This document shows, piece by piece, positions 18,860 through 28,412 of a stretch of DNA of 52,396 nucleotides (position 1 is its first letter; every line of letters begins with the position of its first letter). The position numbers were made by a program, and so were the translations under genes. Where the stretch lies: positions 1-52,396 of the forward strand of contig JACMNN010000169.1 in NCBI GenBank assembly GCA_014378555.1, written 5' to 3'. Source of the DNA: Burkholderiales bacterium (GTDB taxonomy: Bacteria > Pseudomonadota > Gammaproteobacteria > Burkholderiales > Casimicrobiaceae). A model generated the notes under the pieces. It searched no databases and was not told where the DNA came from. It saw only the letters and a program-made list of their open reading frames with translations.

Positions 18860-19479
18860 CCTCTCACCCCTCCGGCGGACACCACTGTTGTCGGCGGAAC
18901 GACTTTGGGCGTGAGTTTCGGCCCGTAGGCCTGGACTTCAATCTGCGCCGACACTTCGGGTTCCTGATTTGGTGGCGGTTTGTAACCGCGCGGCACAGTA
19001 GCGCGCAATGTCACGCTTTCAATAAACAGGTACGGGATAGATGTCTCAAGCGCGTACAGCGTTTTTTGCAACGCCGCTGGCGTGCCATTGAATCCGACGT
19101 TCAACGAATACACGCGAAAGCCGCCCTCGTCCTTGACGGTCACCGGCTGAATGGCAGTTAGTCGTGCGGCGTTGGCCTCAAGCATGGGTCGCACCAAATC
19201 GGTTAGCTCTGCGCCACCTAAGTTGGGCGCGGAATTCTTGAGGAAAAAACGACCGCTTTCACGCGCCTTGATTACGTCAAGTGCGCGCTGGTGTTCGCCT
19301 TTGCTGGAGGCGATACGTTGGTATCGCTCAATGCGGCCCTCAAGTGCCGAGCGGGCGTCGCTGTAGCGGCTGTAGAGCACATACGCGGGCACGGCAACTG
19401 CGGCAACCACCGCACTGACCACCAGCAGCACCAGCGTTACCGCTAATGCTCGACCACGGATTCCGTTGGGGAGATTCAT
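18856..19479 (-). CDS. gspM: T2SS protein GspM (GspMb-like)
   Basis: Single N-terminal TM, coiled segment, position between gspL and the gspC/N-like gene. Confidence 0.75.
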   Translation of the reverse strand: MNLPNGIRGRALAVTLVLLVVSAVVAAVAVPAYVLYSRYSDARSALEGRIERYQRIASSKGEHQRALDVIKARESGRFFLKNSAPNLGGAELTDLVRPMLEANAARLTAIQPVTVKDEGGFRVYSLNVGFNGTPAALQKTLYALETSIPYLFIESVTLRATVPRGYKPPPNQEPEVSAQIEVQAYGPKLTPKVVPPTTVVSAGGVRG

Positions 19480-20825
19480 TGGCGTCTCTCTGCCGGTATT
19501 GGGCTTGGAACGACGCCAGCAGCGCTCGGTGGGGGGCCCGGAGGTGGGGTCGCTAATCTCCGCATTGCGTCATAGGGCGTGGGGGCCAAACCAGGCGCCG
19601 CAACCGGCGCGGTGATGGGAGCAGCGACAGAAACTGGCGCGGGAGCAGGCGCGGCCGCCGGCGCCTTGGCTGCGGCTGGCGCACCGGCAGGTGCACTGGG
19701 CGAGACGGGTACGGTGATCACCGCAGTCGCGTCGGACAAAAGTAGCGCTTTTGGCATTTCAGCAGGCACGATTTCGCCCGCGATGTGGAAACGTTCGGCA
19801 TTGGGTGCCACGCGCGTCATCGTTGATTTGAACACCGGGTCTTTGATGAGCGGCGACTCTTGCACAATTTGCAGAATCTTGCCACCGCTGCCAGTCTCTC
19901 CCTGAAGCACAACCTCTTTGCCTTTTAGTGTGGGAATGCTGCGGATCTCGATGGACTGCGCCCACGTGTCGTCCGGCAGCCGTTTACTGAGATCATCAAG
20001 CAGCTGCACCACCAGCGGCCCACTGTGTTTACGGGCCAGCGGCAAGTTGTATTCGCTGATTTGCTTTTCAAGCTGACGTTGCACCACGCTTGCGACTTCT
20101 GCGTCGGTCCGGGCGGTGGTTTCAATCGGTTGCAGCGTCAGAACGTGCTGGCGCATCTGCCACAGCGGCAACACCACCAGCGCGATCGCAAGCGCTGCGC
20201 ACAAGCCGATGAGCGCTGGCGTGATCCAGCCGTTTCGATTGTTGCTTTCGTCGGCGGCCGCCCGCGCGGCTTTAAGCAAATCGAGCTGCGTGTCCACGTC
20301 AGACGGCGCCAACAACATTCGCGTGACGTTGAGATTGCGTCGGTTGGCCTCTTCCAGCATCGGATCCACGCGCATTCGGGGTGCTGCGGCCAGTTCCACA
20401 ATGCAGGTGCCAGCGGAGAGGTTTCGCTCTCGGACCCGGAAGTCGTAATAAAGCTCGCTTGCTTTGAGTGGCGTTAGGCGGTCGAGTTCGTAACCCAAAA
20501 CCTGCTGCAAACGATCTTGCACGGCGAGCGGCATCTCAAGCTCGCGACGAAACCCGTTCATCTCGCCGACCACCAGCGCAACGGCGCCACCGCGCTGCGC
20601 CAGCGCAGAATTTAAAAACGGCTGCGATTGCGTCAGCGCCTGAGCCGCAGGCCACACACGATCATCGCTGGGCGACCACATGACCGGGCGGCGCGACTGC
20701 GCCAGCTTCTTGCGCAAAACAACTGGCAAGCACTCTTTAAGCTGTTGCCGCCACCAGAACAGGAAATGTCTGAAACTTTGGGCCGCGCTTGAAGGGGTGG
20801 TGTACATCTCAGCCATTGGCTGCAC
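19476..20825 (-). CDS. gspL: T2SS GspL-like protein with PilN-type domain
   Basis: Central TM (LIGLCAALAIALVVLPLWQMRQ), PilN-like LLDDLSKRLPDDTWAQSIEIRSIPTLKGKEVVLQGETGSGGKILQIVQESPLIKDPVF, Ala/Pro-rich tail. Confidence 0.75.
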   Translation of the reverse strand: MQPMAEMYTTPSSAAQSFRHFLFWWRQQLKECLPVVLRKKLAQSRRPVMWSPSDDRVWPAAQALTQSQPFLNSALAQRGGAVALVVGEMNGFRRELEMPLAVQDRLQQVLGYELDRLTPLKASELYYDFRVRERNLSAGTCIVELAAAPRMRVDPMLEEANRRNLNVTRMLLAPSDVDTQLDLLKAARAAADESNNRNGWITPALIGLCAALAIALVVLPLWQMRQHVLTLQPIETTARTDAEVASVVQRQLEKQISEYNLPLARKHSGPLVVQLLDDLSKRLPDDTWAQSIEIRSIPTLKGKEVVLQGETGSGGKILQIVQESPLIKDPVFKSTMTRVAPNAERFHIAGEIVPAEMPKALLLSDATAVITVPVSPSAPAGAPAAAKAPAAAPAPAPVSVAAPITAPVAAPGLAPTPYDAMRRLATPPPGPPPSAAGVVPSPIPAERRQ

Positions 20826-21783
20826 CCGTTGCAGTGACGCCGTTAGCCGGGGCCATCGGTTGCGCGTTGTCAGGCAGCCCCTTTTGCCATAAAAAGAATT
20901 GCGGCCGACCGCGCGTCACACCGCCTAAACGCAGGCTCGCCTCGCGTGACGACTTGATGCCAGACGCCGTTACGGCATCGGCGCGAATGCGTATAGCGGC
21001 TTGACCGCCCGAGAAATAGGGGCTGCTGAATGGAATCGGCGGTGGCGGCAAGCCTTCACGCAACGCCTGATCGCGCTGCTCGACCCAAGTTTGCGCTTGT
21101 GCGGGATCAATGCCGGGCACCAGGCCCAAGATCATTGCTGAAGCCGCTTGCGGGTCAACGCCAGGGGACCGGCCATGCACAGTTAGTAGCGGCGCAACGG
21201 CGTTATAGAGTTTCGGCGTCATGCCCATCACGTTTTGGAGTTCCTCGACCGCCACGAAAAAATCATTCGATGGCAGCACTTTTTTTCCGGCGGTTTTGTA
21301 ATCGTCTGCTTCTGCTCCGTTCGGGCGCTTGAGGTTATCAGCGTCCGTCCAGTCTTTGACAGCGGCAACGATGGCATCCGCCTCCTCTTCCGGTGCCCCT
21401 CCAAAAGTAAACACCTTTTTGAGTAATGCTTCGGCAGCAAAGTTCAAATCGATTTTAGCAGTCTCACTTTTGGCTGAAACGGCTATCTGCGTGCCGTTTT
21501 CAACCCAACCATGCACCACGCCATCGGCCTTCCATTGGGTCAGGGCAATTTGGACGTCGGCTGACCGCGCACGACTGAGCTCATAAACCATCCGGTTGAC
21601 GGCTCCATCTGCGGCGGCCTGGCTGGTCGCGGAGCCGAGCGTATTGGCGGCAACCTGCGTGCTGATGCGCTGGTTTTCGGAAAACGGCAGCGCAATTAGC
21701 GTGAGGAAAATCACCAAGCCGAGCACCATGATCAGCGCGATGCCCGACTGTTGTCGTTTGCGGAAACCCGGAGCAACTGTCAT
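20809..21783 (-). CDS. gspK: T2SS minor pseudopilin GspK
   Basis: GIALIMVLGLVIFLTLIALPFSENQR...FAVEELQNVMGMTPKLYNAVAPLLTVHG, typical GspK; ATG at 21783. Confidence 0.88.
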   Translation of the reverse strand: MTVAPGFRKRQQSGIALIMVLGLVIFLTLIALPFSENQRISTQVAANTLGSATSQAAADGAVNRMVYELSRARSADVQIALTQWKADGVVHGWVENGTQIAVSAKSETAKIDLNFAAEALLKKVFTFGGAPEEEADAIVAAVKDWTDADNLKRPNGAEADDYKTAGKKVLPSNDFFVAVEELQNVMGMTPKLYNAVAPLLTVHGRSPGVDPQAASAMILGLVPGIDPAQAQTWVEQRDQALREGLPPPPIPFSSPYFSGGQAAIRIRADAVTASGIKSSREASLRLGGVTRGRPQFFLWQKGLPDNAQPMAPANGVTATGAANG

Positions 21784-22487
21784 CGCGTCGCTGTGCCCTG
21801 AATGATGCAACGCTGGCGCTGAAAGTCAAAATTGCAGCCGAGCGCCTGCGATAGCTTCAGCGGCACCGTGAGGTCGGGCCAGCGACGGTTGCCTGCTTCC
21901 GTCACGCGAAGCGTGATGAGCGTGGGCATGCGAGAGTTTTCGTCCCAGCTATCGAGCCAAGCACCGCCATCAGGATTGGTCAGCGGGTCGTCGCCGGGAT
22001 CGAAGTATGAAATCGTGAGCGTCTCGATGTTGTCGGCCAGCACGATAGCGTCGGCGCTGGCAAGATCAGGCACTACTTTGTCGTCAGACGCGGCCGGCAA
22101 ACGGCGCAGCACCAATTGACTGCCTTTACTTGGGCTCGACGACTTCGCCACCGCAAGCTGCCACCACATCACGCCACCCTCGGCAATCTGCGAGGTCACT
22201 GGCGCGAAATACGTCAAAGTGCTTTGTTTGCCGCTGAACTTTAGCGGTTGGTTCACCTCGCGCCGCCAACGCAGCGGTAACGCGCCACCAATATGGTCAC
22301 GCAAAAAGGCTTGCGTACGCGCGTATTGCTCGGTGCGTTCGACAGCGTCGGTCGCAGCGCTGGTGCTGCGTTCCGCGCCGCGAACCGTGCCCATAAGAAT
22401 GGCGGCCAATAGCCCGAGCAGCGTGATGGCCGCGAGCAGTTCAATCAGCGTGAAGCCACGCGCTGTCAACGCGTTTCGGGAGATCAC
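21780..22487 (-). CDS. gspJ: T2SS minor pseudopilin GspJ
   Basis: Prepilin motif ARGFTLIELLAAITLLGLLAAIL; operon position. Confidence 0.85.
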   Translation of the reverse strand: MISRNALTARGFTLIELLAAITLLGLLAAILMGTVRGAERSTSAATDAVERTEQYARTQAFLRDHIGGALPLRWRREVNQPLKFSGKQSTLTYFAPVTSQIAEGGVMWWQLAVAKSSSPSKGSQLVLRRLPAASDDKVVPDLASADAIVLADNIETLTISYFDPGDDPLTNPDGGAWLDSWDENSRMPTLITLRVTEAGNRRWPDLTVPLKLSQALGCNFDFQRQRCIIQGTATR

Positions 22488-22909
22488 GGCGTCTGCCTTG
22501 GGACGGCAAGCAACGTGACTAGCTCGACGGTACGACCGCGGTTGCCCGGCGCATCGTTTGCGCTCGCTGCCACGACTCGGGCGCGCACTCGTTTGAGTTC
22601 CAATGGGGGGCGAACCAAGTTCTCGCCCTCATCAGTCGGCTCCGGCGAAATGGTGACAGTCCACTGCAAACGACCGTCGATCGACGTGCCAGACTCGCTA
22701 CCGTCGGCGGCTGTTTTTTCCACGCCAACGCCTGCCAACAACGACTGGGCGAGCGTCATAGCACGCATGTAATCGCTAGAGGTAGACGCGGCGCGCACCC
22801 CCGTGGCGAACACTTGCGACAGCGCTGCTAGACACAGCGCCGCGATAACCACAGCAACGATGACTTCGAGCAACGTGAAGCCCTGCTGCGGATGCTGCAA
22901 CCGACTCAC
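22484..22909 (-). CDS. gspI: T2SS minor pseudopilin GspI
   Basis: QQGFTLLEVIVAVVIAALCLAALSQVFATG; operon position. Confidence 0.85.
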   Translation of the reverse strand: MSRLQHPQQGFTLLEVIVAVVIAALCLAALSQVFATGVRAASTSSDYMRAMTLAQSLLAGVGVEKTAADGSESGTSIDGRLQWTVTISPEPTDEGENLVRPPLELKRVRARVVAASANDAPGNRGRTVELVTLLAVPRQTP

Positions 22910-23415
22910 GATTCGTCAATCGCGACGCGACCGTTGAGCCAACCGATATCAATGCGGTATTCGCGCTCTTTGACCTTCACCGTTACTCGGCCACCAGTTG
23001 ATCCACCGTCTGAATAAAAACGCACGTAAGCGTGTTTTGAATCGACTGTTTCAGCGGCGGTGGTGGTGAGTTCGAGCTGCATCGTCTCGGGCCACTTGCC
23101 ACCCTTCTTGCCGCCCGGGAGCTGATAGGTGCGTTTCTCGAGATTGAACTCGACGCCCACATCGGTGCGCTTAGCGATGGCTTCAGAACGGGCAAAACGC
23201 AGCGTTTGTGCGACCGAGCGCGCAACCGCGCGTTGCTCAGCCGAAGTGACACCGGCCGAGAACAGAGGTGGCGACAGCGCGAGCACGATGCCGATGATCA
23301 CGATGACAACCATCAGCTCAAGCAGCGTGAAACCACGCGCACCGGTGCGCAAACGCGCAACTGCGAATCGGCGTGAACAACCCGCCGAATGCGGGTTTCC
23401 GGTCGATGCTTGCAT
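22906..23415 (-). CDS. gspH: T2SS minor pseudopilin GspH
   Basis: ARGFTLLELMVVIVIIGIVLALSPPLFS...ARSVAQTLRFARSEAIAKRTDVGVEFN. Confidence 0.87.
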   Translation of the reverse strand: MQASTGNPHSAGCSRRFAVARLRTGARGFTLLELMVVIVIIGIVLALSPPLFSAGVTSAEQRAVARSVAQTLRFARSEAIAKRTDVGVEFNLEKRTYQLPGGKKGGKWPETMQLELTTTAAETVDSKHAYVRFYSDGGSTGGRVTVKVKEREYRIDIGWLNGRVAIDES

Positions 23416-23435
23416 GAAAACTCGCGTGCTGCGAT

Positions 23436-23873
23436 CTAGCCCTTGGTGATGTCCGCGTTGGAGCCTTCGCCGCCCTCTTTGCCGTCGGCACCGAGAGATT
23501 TCAACTCAAACGGGGTATTGCTTGGACCGGGTGTGGTGTATTTATAGTCATTCGTCCACGGGTCTTTAATGTTGTCTTTGCGCAGGTATGGGCCGTTCCA
23601 GTTGGGCAAACTACCCGGGTTTTTTATCAAACTCTCAAGGCCCTCTTGCGACGACGGATAGCGACCGATTTCTAGCTTGAACAGATCAAGCGCCTGCACC
23701 ATCTGGCTCATTTCAGCTTTGGCAACACCTGCTTTTGCACCCTCGGTTTGCCCGAGAAAACGGCTGCCAATCGTGGCCGCCAGCACGCCGATAATCACGA
23801 TCACGGCGAGCAACTCCATCAGCGTAAAGCCGCGTTGCGCACGCTGTTTAGATTGGTAATTTTTCATATTCAC
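23436..23873 (-). CDS. gspG: T2SS major pseudopilin GspG
   Basis: QRGFTLMELLAVIVIIGVLAATIGSRFLGQTEGAKAGVAKAEMSQMVQALDLFKLEIGRYPSSQEGLESLIKNP. Confidence 0.95.
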   Translation of the reverse strand: MNMKNYQSKQRAQRGFTLMELLAVIVIIGVLAATIGSRFLGQTEGAKAGVAKAEMSQMVQALDLFKLEIGRYPSSQEGLESLIKNPGSLPNWNGPYLRKDNIKDPWTNDYKYTTPGPSNTPFELKSLGADGKEGGEGSNADITKG

Positions 23874-24121
23874 TTTCAGTTTTCCAATTCGGTGGTCTGG
23901 CTTCGCTAGGCGATGCTGCCTGCAAACCTAATTTTTCGTCGCCATAACTTTAATAACTTTGTCACAACATGTCTATTTGACGCGGCCTAGCGCTAGATAA
24001 AGTCAATTATCGACTAAAGAAAAAACCACGCAGCAAACCTAGACAGATTGGGCATTTCAATGCAAAGCTGTAATAGCAATTTGCACCCTTTAGCGCACGA
24101 TAAGCCCTGTAGGACAACCCG

Positions 24122-25357
24122 CTACACGTTAAATTCCGTCAATCCCAACAGCGCGCTCATCAACGCGAAGATGATGCCGCCGACAACCACGGCCAGCGTC
24201 AGAATCAAAATCGGCTCCATGAGGCCTAGCGCTCGCTTCAGCGCCGTGTTGACCTCTACGTCATACACCTGCGCAACCTTGAGCAACATGGCGTCCAAAC
24301 GACCAGTTTCCTCGCCCACGGCGACCATGTGTACTGCGAGTTTCGGGTACAGGCCGGTTTCCATCAACGGTCGCGCAAAGCCCTGACCAGCCTTCAAGCG
24401 AACCAATACGCCATCTAACGAGTTAGCGAGCGCCCGATTGTCGACCGTGTCTTTGACGATTGTGAGCGCCGGCAACAAGCTCACCCCGTTGCCGAGCAAG
24501 GTGCCCAGCGTCCGCGCCAAACGAGCGACTTCGATCTTGCTAAATAGGTCCCCGAGCACTGGCAATTTGAGTTTGCGGCGGTGCCATGCAAGCAATCCTT
24601 GCGGCGAACGCAAACGGCCACGCACTAGGATGAAAATCGCTGCCGCGCCGACTAGCAGCATCCAGCCGTCTTCTTTCATCCAGTGCGACAGCGCGAGCAA
24701 ATTTTCAGTCGCCGGCGGAAGCGCTTTGCCAAACTGACGGAAAGTTGACTCAAATTTGGGCACCACAAAAAAGATCATGGTGAATACGGCAATCACCGCC
24801 ACGCCAATCAGCACCATCGGATACATCAACGCCGACTGCACGCTGGATCGCAGCTCGGCACTACGTTCCTGGAACTCGGAGATACGCTCCAGCACCGGCC
24901 CGAGCGTACCGCTGGCTTCGCCAGCACGCACCATGTTCACGAACAGCCGGTCAAATTGTTTCGGATGCTCGATGAGCGCTTGCGACAACGATTTGCCGCC
25001 TCGCACACGGTCGCGCAAATCCTGCAACAGCGCTGCCATCGGCCCGGTATCGGCCAAACTCACCAATAGCTCAAACGCTCGATCGAGCGGCAGGCCCGCT
25101 GAAATCAAGTTGGCCAAATCACGGGTGAAGGCGATGACTTGTTCGCGCGTTACTTTACGCGGCGCGAGCAATCGGCCAAAAAAACTTTTGCCTTTGTCGT
25201 GCGACGAAAACGCGGCGGCGGACGCAGTTTGAATGCGCAGCAGAATCAGGCCCTGCTCGCGAACCCGTTCAACGGCGTCGGCCTCAGAGGCCGCCTCGAC
25301 CTGAGCAGAAACCGGGTCGCCTGACTGGCGAACAGCGTCGAATGCGTAGAGTGCCAT
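24122..25357 (-). CDS. gspF: T2SS inner-membrane platform protein GspF
   Basis: MALYAFDAVRQSGDPVSAQVEAASEADAVERVREQGLILLRI; DLANLISAGLPLDRAFELL; VEVNTALKRALGLMEPILILTLAVVVGGIIFALMSALLGL. Confidence 0.95.
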   Translation of the reverse strand: MALYAFDAVRQSGDPVSAQVEAASEADAVERVREQGLILLRIQTASAAAFSSHDKGKSFFGRLLAPRKVTREQVIAFTRDLANLISAGLPLDRAFELLVSLADTGPMAALLQDLRDRVRGGKSLSQALIEHPKQFDRLFVNMVRAGEASGTLGPVLERISEFQERSAELRSSVQSALMYPMVLIGVAVIAVFTMIFFVVPKFESTFRQFGKALPPATENLLALSHWMKEDGWMLLVGAAAIFILVRGRLRSPQGLLAWHRRKLKLPVLGDLFSKIEVARLARTLGTLLGNGVSLLPALTIVKDTVDNRALANSLDGVLVRLKAGQGFARPLMETGLYPKLAVHMVAVGEETGRLDAMLLKVAQVYDVEVNTALKRALGLMEPILILTLAVVVGGIIFALMSALLGLTEFNV

Positions 25358-25436
25358 GGGCTACCGCCCAAGTTTGGTTGGGCCGGCGAGGACGCGGCGC
25401 GCCGTACCTAAAAGCGCGCAAGGCACACGCATCAGT

Positions 25437-27194
25437 CTAGCCTTCACGCGTGGCCCGCAGCACTTCTTCTATAGTGGTGCTGCCGGCCACGACTTTTCTC
25501 AAACCATCGTCGTACATGGGCAACATGCCTTCCGCCAATGCTGCGCGACGCAAGTCGCCTGCGTTAGCTTTTTGCATGATCAATCTCCGAATCGGCTCGG
25601 TCAGGGGCATCATTTCGGCAATGCACATCCGCCCGGTGAAGCCGGTGTTGCTGCACTGCGCACAGCCTACTGCCTTGTACACGGTGGGTTGCAGATCAGC
25701 ACTGACGCGGCCAAAGCCGATATCTTTCGCCACCACAGCGTCGAGTTGATGCGGCTCTCGGCAGAGCGGACACAGCGTGCGCACCAGACGCTGCGCGAGC
25801 ACGCCGACCAGTGTACTGGTCAGCAAATAGTCATCCACGCCCATGTCCATCAAGCGATTAATGGTGGCCGGTGCATCGTTGGTGTGCAGTGTGGATAGCA
25901 CCAAATGCCCGGTCAGCGCGGCTTGCACGGCGATTTCGGCTGTTTCCAGATCGCGAATCTCACCGATCATGATGATGTCTGGATCTTGGCGCACGATCGA
26001 GCGAAGCGCGCTGGCAAAGGTCAGGTCAATCTGCGGTTTGACCTGAATTTGGTTGATCCCGGCCATCTGATATTCGACCGGATCTTCGACCGTGAGAATC
26101 TTCACGTCCGGTTGATTCAGCTCGTCAAGTGCCGTGTACAGCGTAGTCGTTTTACCGCTTCCGGTTGGGCCGGTAACCAACAAAATGCCGTTGGGTTGTG
26201 CGAGTGCTTCTTTAAATTTCGCGAGGATGTCCGGCGCGAAACCGAGTTTCGCAAAGTTGAGCTGCACGCCGCCCTTGTCGAGAATACGCATCACCACGCT
26301 CTCGCCGTGCATCGTCGGCACGGTCGATACGCGAAGGTCAATGTCCTTGCCCTGAATGCGTAACCGGATGCGACCGTCCTGCGGTAGGCGACGCTCGGCG
26401 ATATCAAGATTCGCCATGATCTTAATGCGCGAAATCACGGCTGCCGCCTGACGTTTTGGCGGTGACTCAATTTCGTGCAGCACGCCGTCAATCCGGTAGC
26501 GGACGATTAGGCGGTTCTCGAACGGCTCGATGTGAATGTCCGAGGCGCGGGTTTCGAGCGCATTGGTGATGATCAAGCTCACCAGCCGGATCACCGGCGC
26601 TTCTGAGGCCAAATCTTTGAGCTGCTGAATGTCATCCCCCAGCGCGTCGGTATCAATGCGCGCTTCGAGATCGCCGTCGTTGAGCGATCCGACTGACGTG
26701 CGGCCGCCGCCATAGAGGCGCTCAATGGCGGTATCGATATCCGTACCAACGGCGACGACACGATGAATTTGGCGATTGGTGACGATCTCGAACGAATGGC
26801 GAACAAAATCGTTAAACGGATCGGCCACGGCGAGCGTTAGCGTGTCCTCATCTTCCTCAATGGGTAATGCTCGAGAGTCGCGGAGAAAGCGGGCCGAAAT
26901 ACGCTCTTCAAGAATAGGCATCTCGGGAAAGGCGGAGGTTTCGACATAGGGCAAATCGGCCTGTGCAGCGAGCGCCTGGGCGATGTCGCGTGCGGACACC
27001 ACGCCGAGCGTGGTGAGCAAACTGCCGAGTTTTTCCGGACGGCTTGACGCCGCCTGAAGGCGCAGCACCCGATCCAGTTCGTCCTCGCTGACCTTGCCGC
27101 GTGCGAGCAGAATCTCGCCCAGCCTCAGGCGCTTGATCGGGGCGGTTTGACTCGCAGTCTGCGTATCGATTACGGCTGTTTCCACCCACGTCAC
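25437..27194 (-). CDS. gspE: T2SS ATPase GspE
   Basis: Walker A GILLVTGPTGSGKTTTLYTAL, DPDIIMIGEIRDLETAEIAVQAALTGHLVLSTLHTN, CxxC pairs near LCPLC...CAQC. Confidence 0.97.
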   Translation of the reverse strand: MTWVETAVIDTQTASQTAPIKRLRLGEILLARGKVSEDELDRVLRLQAASSRPEKLGSLLTTLGVVSARDIAQALAAQADLPYVETSAFPEMPILEERISARFLRDSRALPIEEDEDTLTLAVADPFNDFVRHSFEIVTNRQIHRVVAVGTDIDTAIERLYGGGRTSVGSLNDGDLEARIDTDALGDDIQQLKDLASEAPVIRLVSLIITNALETRASDIHIEPFENRLIVRYRIDGVLHEIESPPKRQAAAVISRIKIMANLDIAERRLPQDGRIRLRIQGKDIDLRVSTVPTMHGESVVMRILDKGGVQLNFAKLGFAPDILAKFKEALAQPNGILLVTGPTGSGKTTTLYTALDELNQPDVKILTVEDPVEYQMAGINQIQVKPQIDLTFASALRSIVRQDPDIIMIGEIRDLETAEIAVQAALTGHLVLSTLHTNDAPATINRLMDMGVDDYLLTSTLVGVLAQRLVRTLCPLCREPHQLDAVVAKDIGFGRVSADLQPTVYKAVGCAQCSNTGFTGRMCIAEMMPLTEPIRRLIMQKANAGDLRRAALAEGMLPMYDDGLRKVVAGSTTIEEVLRATREG

Positions 27195-27316
27195 CTATAT
27201 CGTTATTGTTGTACTCACCCTTGGATTCTAATGAGCGCGATAGGTTCACAGCGCTTGACCGGCTGCAGTCCCCTACAATTTGGAGGTTTGATTGCTAATA
27301 CCCGAGTGCGAGTTTT

Positions 27317-27481
27317 ATGAAAAAGTACATGTGCCTGATCTGCGGCTGGATCTACGACGAAGAAACCGGCTGGCCCGAAGACGGCATTAAAGCGGGCACA
27401 TTGTGGAACGATGTGCCGATGAACTGGACCTGTCCCGAGTGCGGCGCACGCAAGGACGATTTCGAAATGGTCGAGATTTAG
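27317..27481 (+). CDS. Rubredoxin (54 aa; absent from the ORF track)
   Basis: ATG 27317 to TAG 27481: [54 protein letters not shown], with both CxxCG rubredoxin knuckles. Confidence 0.95.
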   Translation: MKKYMCLICGWIYDEETGWPEDGIKAGTLWNDVPMNWTCPECGARKDDFEMVEI

Positions 27482-27499
27482 GGCGTCTGCTACGTCGCG

Positions 27500-28381
27500 C
27501 TATAGAAGATAGTGATCTGCCAGCAGTGCGGCGAACAGCAGCGCTAAGTAGGTCAGCGAATAGCGAAATACCGCGCGAGATTTTTGATCGGTGTAGTTTT
27601 TGCGCAGTTGCGACACCAATTGCACAAAGCGCAAACCTAACGCCAGCGCGGCCACCGCGTAGAGCCAGCTGTTCATGCGAATTGCAAACGGCAGCAGCGA
27701 CACCGCCAACATTAGCCACGTGTAGAGCAGCATGTGCAGCAGCGTGAAGTCGCGGCCATGCGTCACCGGCAGCATCGGCAGACCAGACTTTTCGTAATCT
27801 TCCTGCCGATACAGCGCCAGCGCCCAGAAGTGCGGCGGCGTCCACGCGAAGATGATCAGAAACAGCAACAAAGGCGCTGCTGAAACATCATTCGCGACGG
27901 CAGCCCAGCCGAGCACCGGCGGCATTGCGCCGGCAGCGCCGCCAATCACAATATTTTGTGGTGTGTTGGGCTTCAAGTACAGCGTGTAGATGAATGAGTA
28001 GCCAAAAAACGTCGCCAGCGTCAGCGCCCACGTGAGCACGTTAGTGGTGGCGATCAGCACCGCGCTTCCGAGCGCCCCGAGGATCAGCGCAAATGTGACA
28101 ATTTGCTGGGTGGTTAAAGTGCCCTGAGCGGAAGGCCGTTTATCGGTGCGTTTCATCTTCGCATCGACGGCAGCTTCAAGTAAACAATTCATCGCAAAGC
28201 TCGCACCAGCAATCAACCAAATACCGAGGTTACCGCCGATCAAAACGGTCAGCGACGGCATTGAGGTGTCGACCAGCAGCATGCCAATGAATGCGGTAAA
28301 CACAGCCAGCAGCGTGACGCGCGGCTTGGTGACGATCCAGTAGTCTCGCCAGCGCTCGCCGGTGCGGTTCCAGTTGCTCAC
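27500..28381 (-). CDS. ctaB: Protoheme IX farnesyltransferase (heme O synthase)
   Basis: YWIVTKPRVTLLAVFTAFIGMLL, NCLLEAAVDAKMKRTDKRP, GAAGAMPPVLGWAAV, WTPPHFWALALYRQEDYEKSGLPMLPVTHG. Confidence 0.96.
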   Translation of the reverse strand: MSNWNRTGERWRDYWIVTKPRVTLLAVFTAFIGMLLVDTSMPSLTVLIGGNLGIWLIAGASFAMNCLLEAAVDAKMKRTDKRPSAQGTLTTQQIVTFALILGALGSAVLIATTNVLTWALTLATFFGYSFIYTLYLKPNTPQNIVIGGAAGAMPPVLGWAAVANDVSAAPLLLFLIIFAWTPPHFWALALYRQEDYEKSGLPMLPVTHGRDFTLLHMLLYTWLMLAVSLLPFAIRMNSWLYAVAALALGLRFVQLVSQLRKNYTDQKSRAVFRYSLTYLALLFAALLADHYLL

Positions 28382-28412
28382 GATTTGCTCACCATTGGGC
28401 CACCCTGCGCGC

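Noticed and set aside
25356-25898. 180-aa plus-strand ORF opposite gspE
   Set aside because: Antisense to gspE, no motif.
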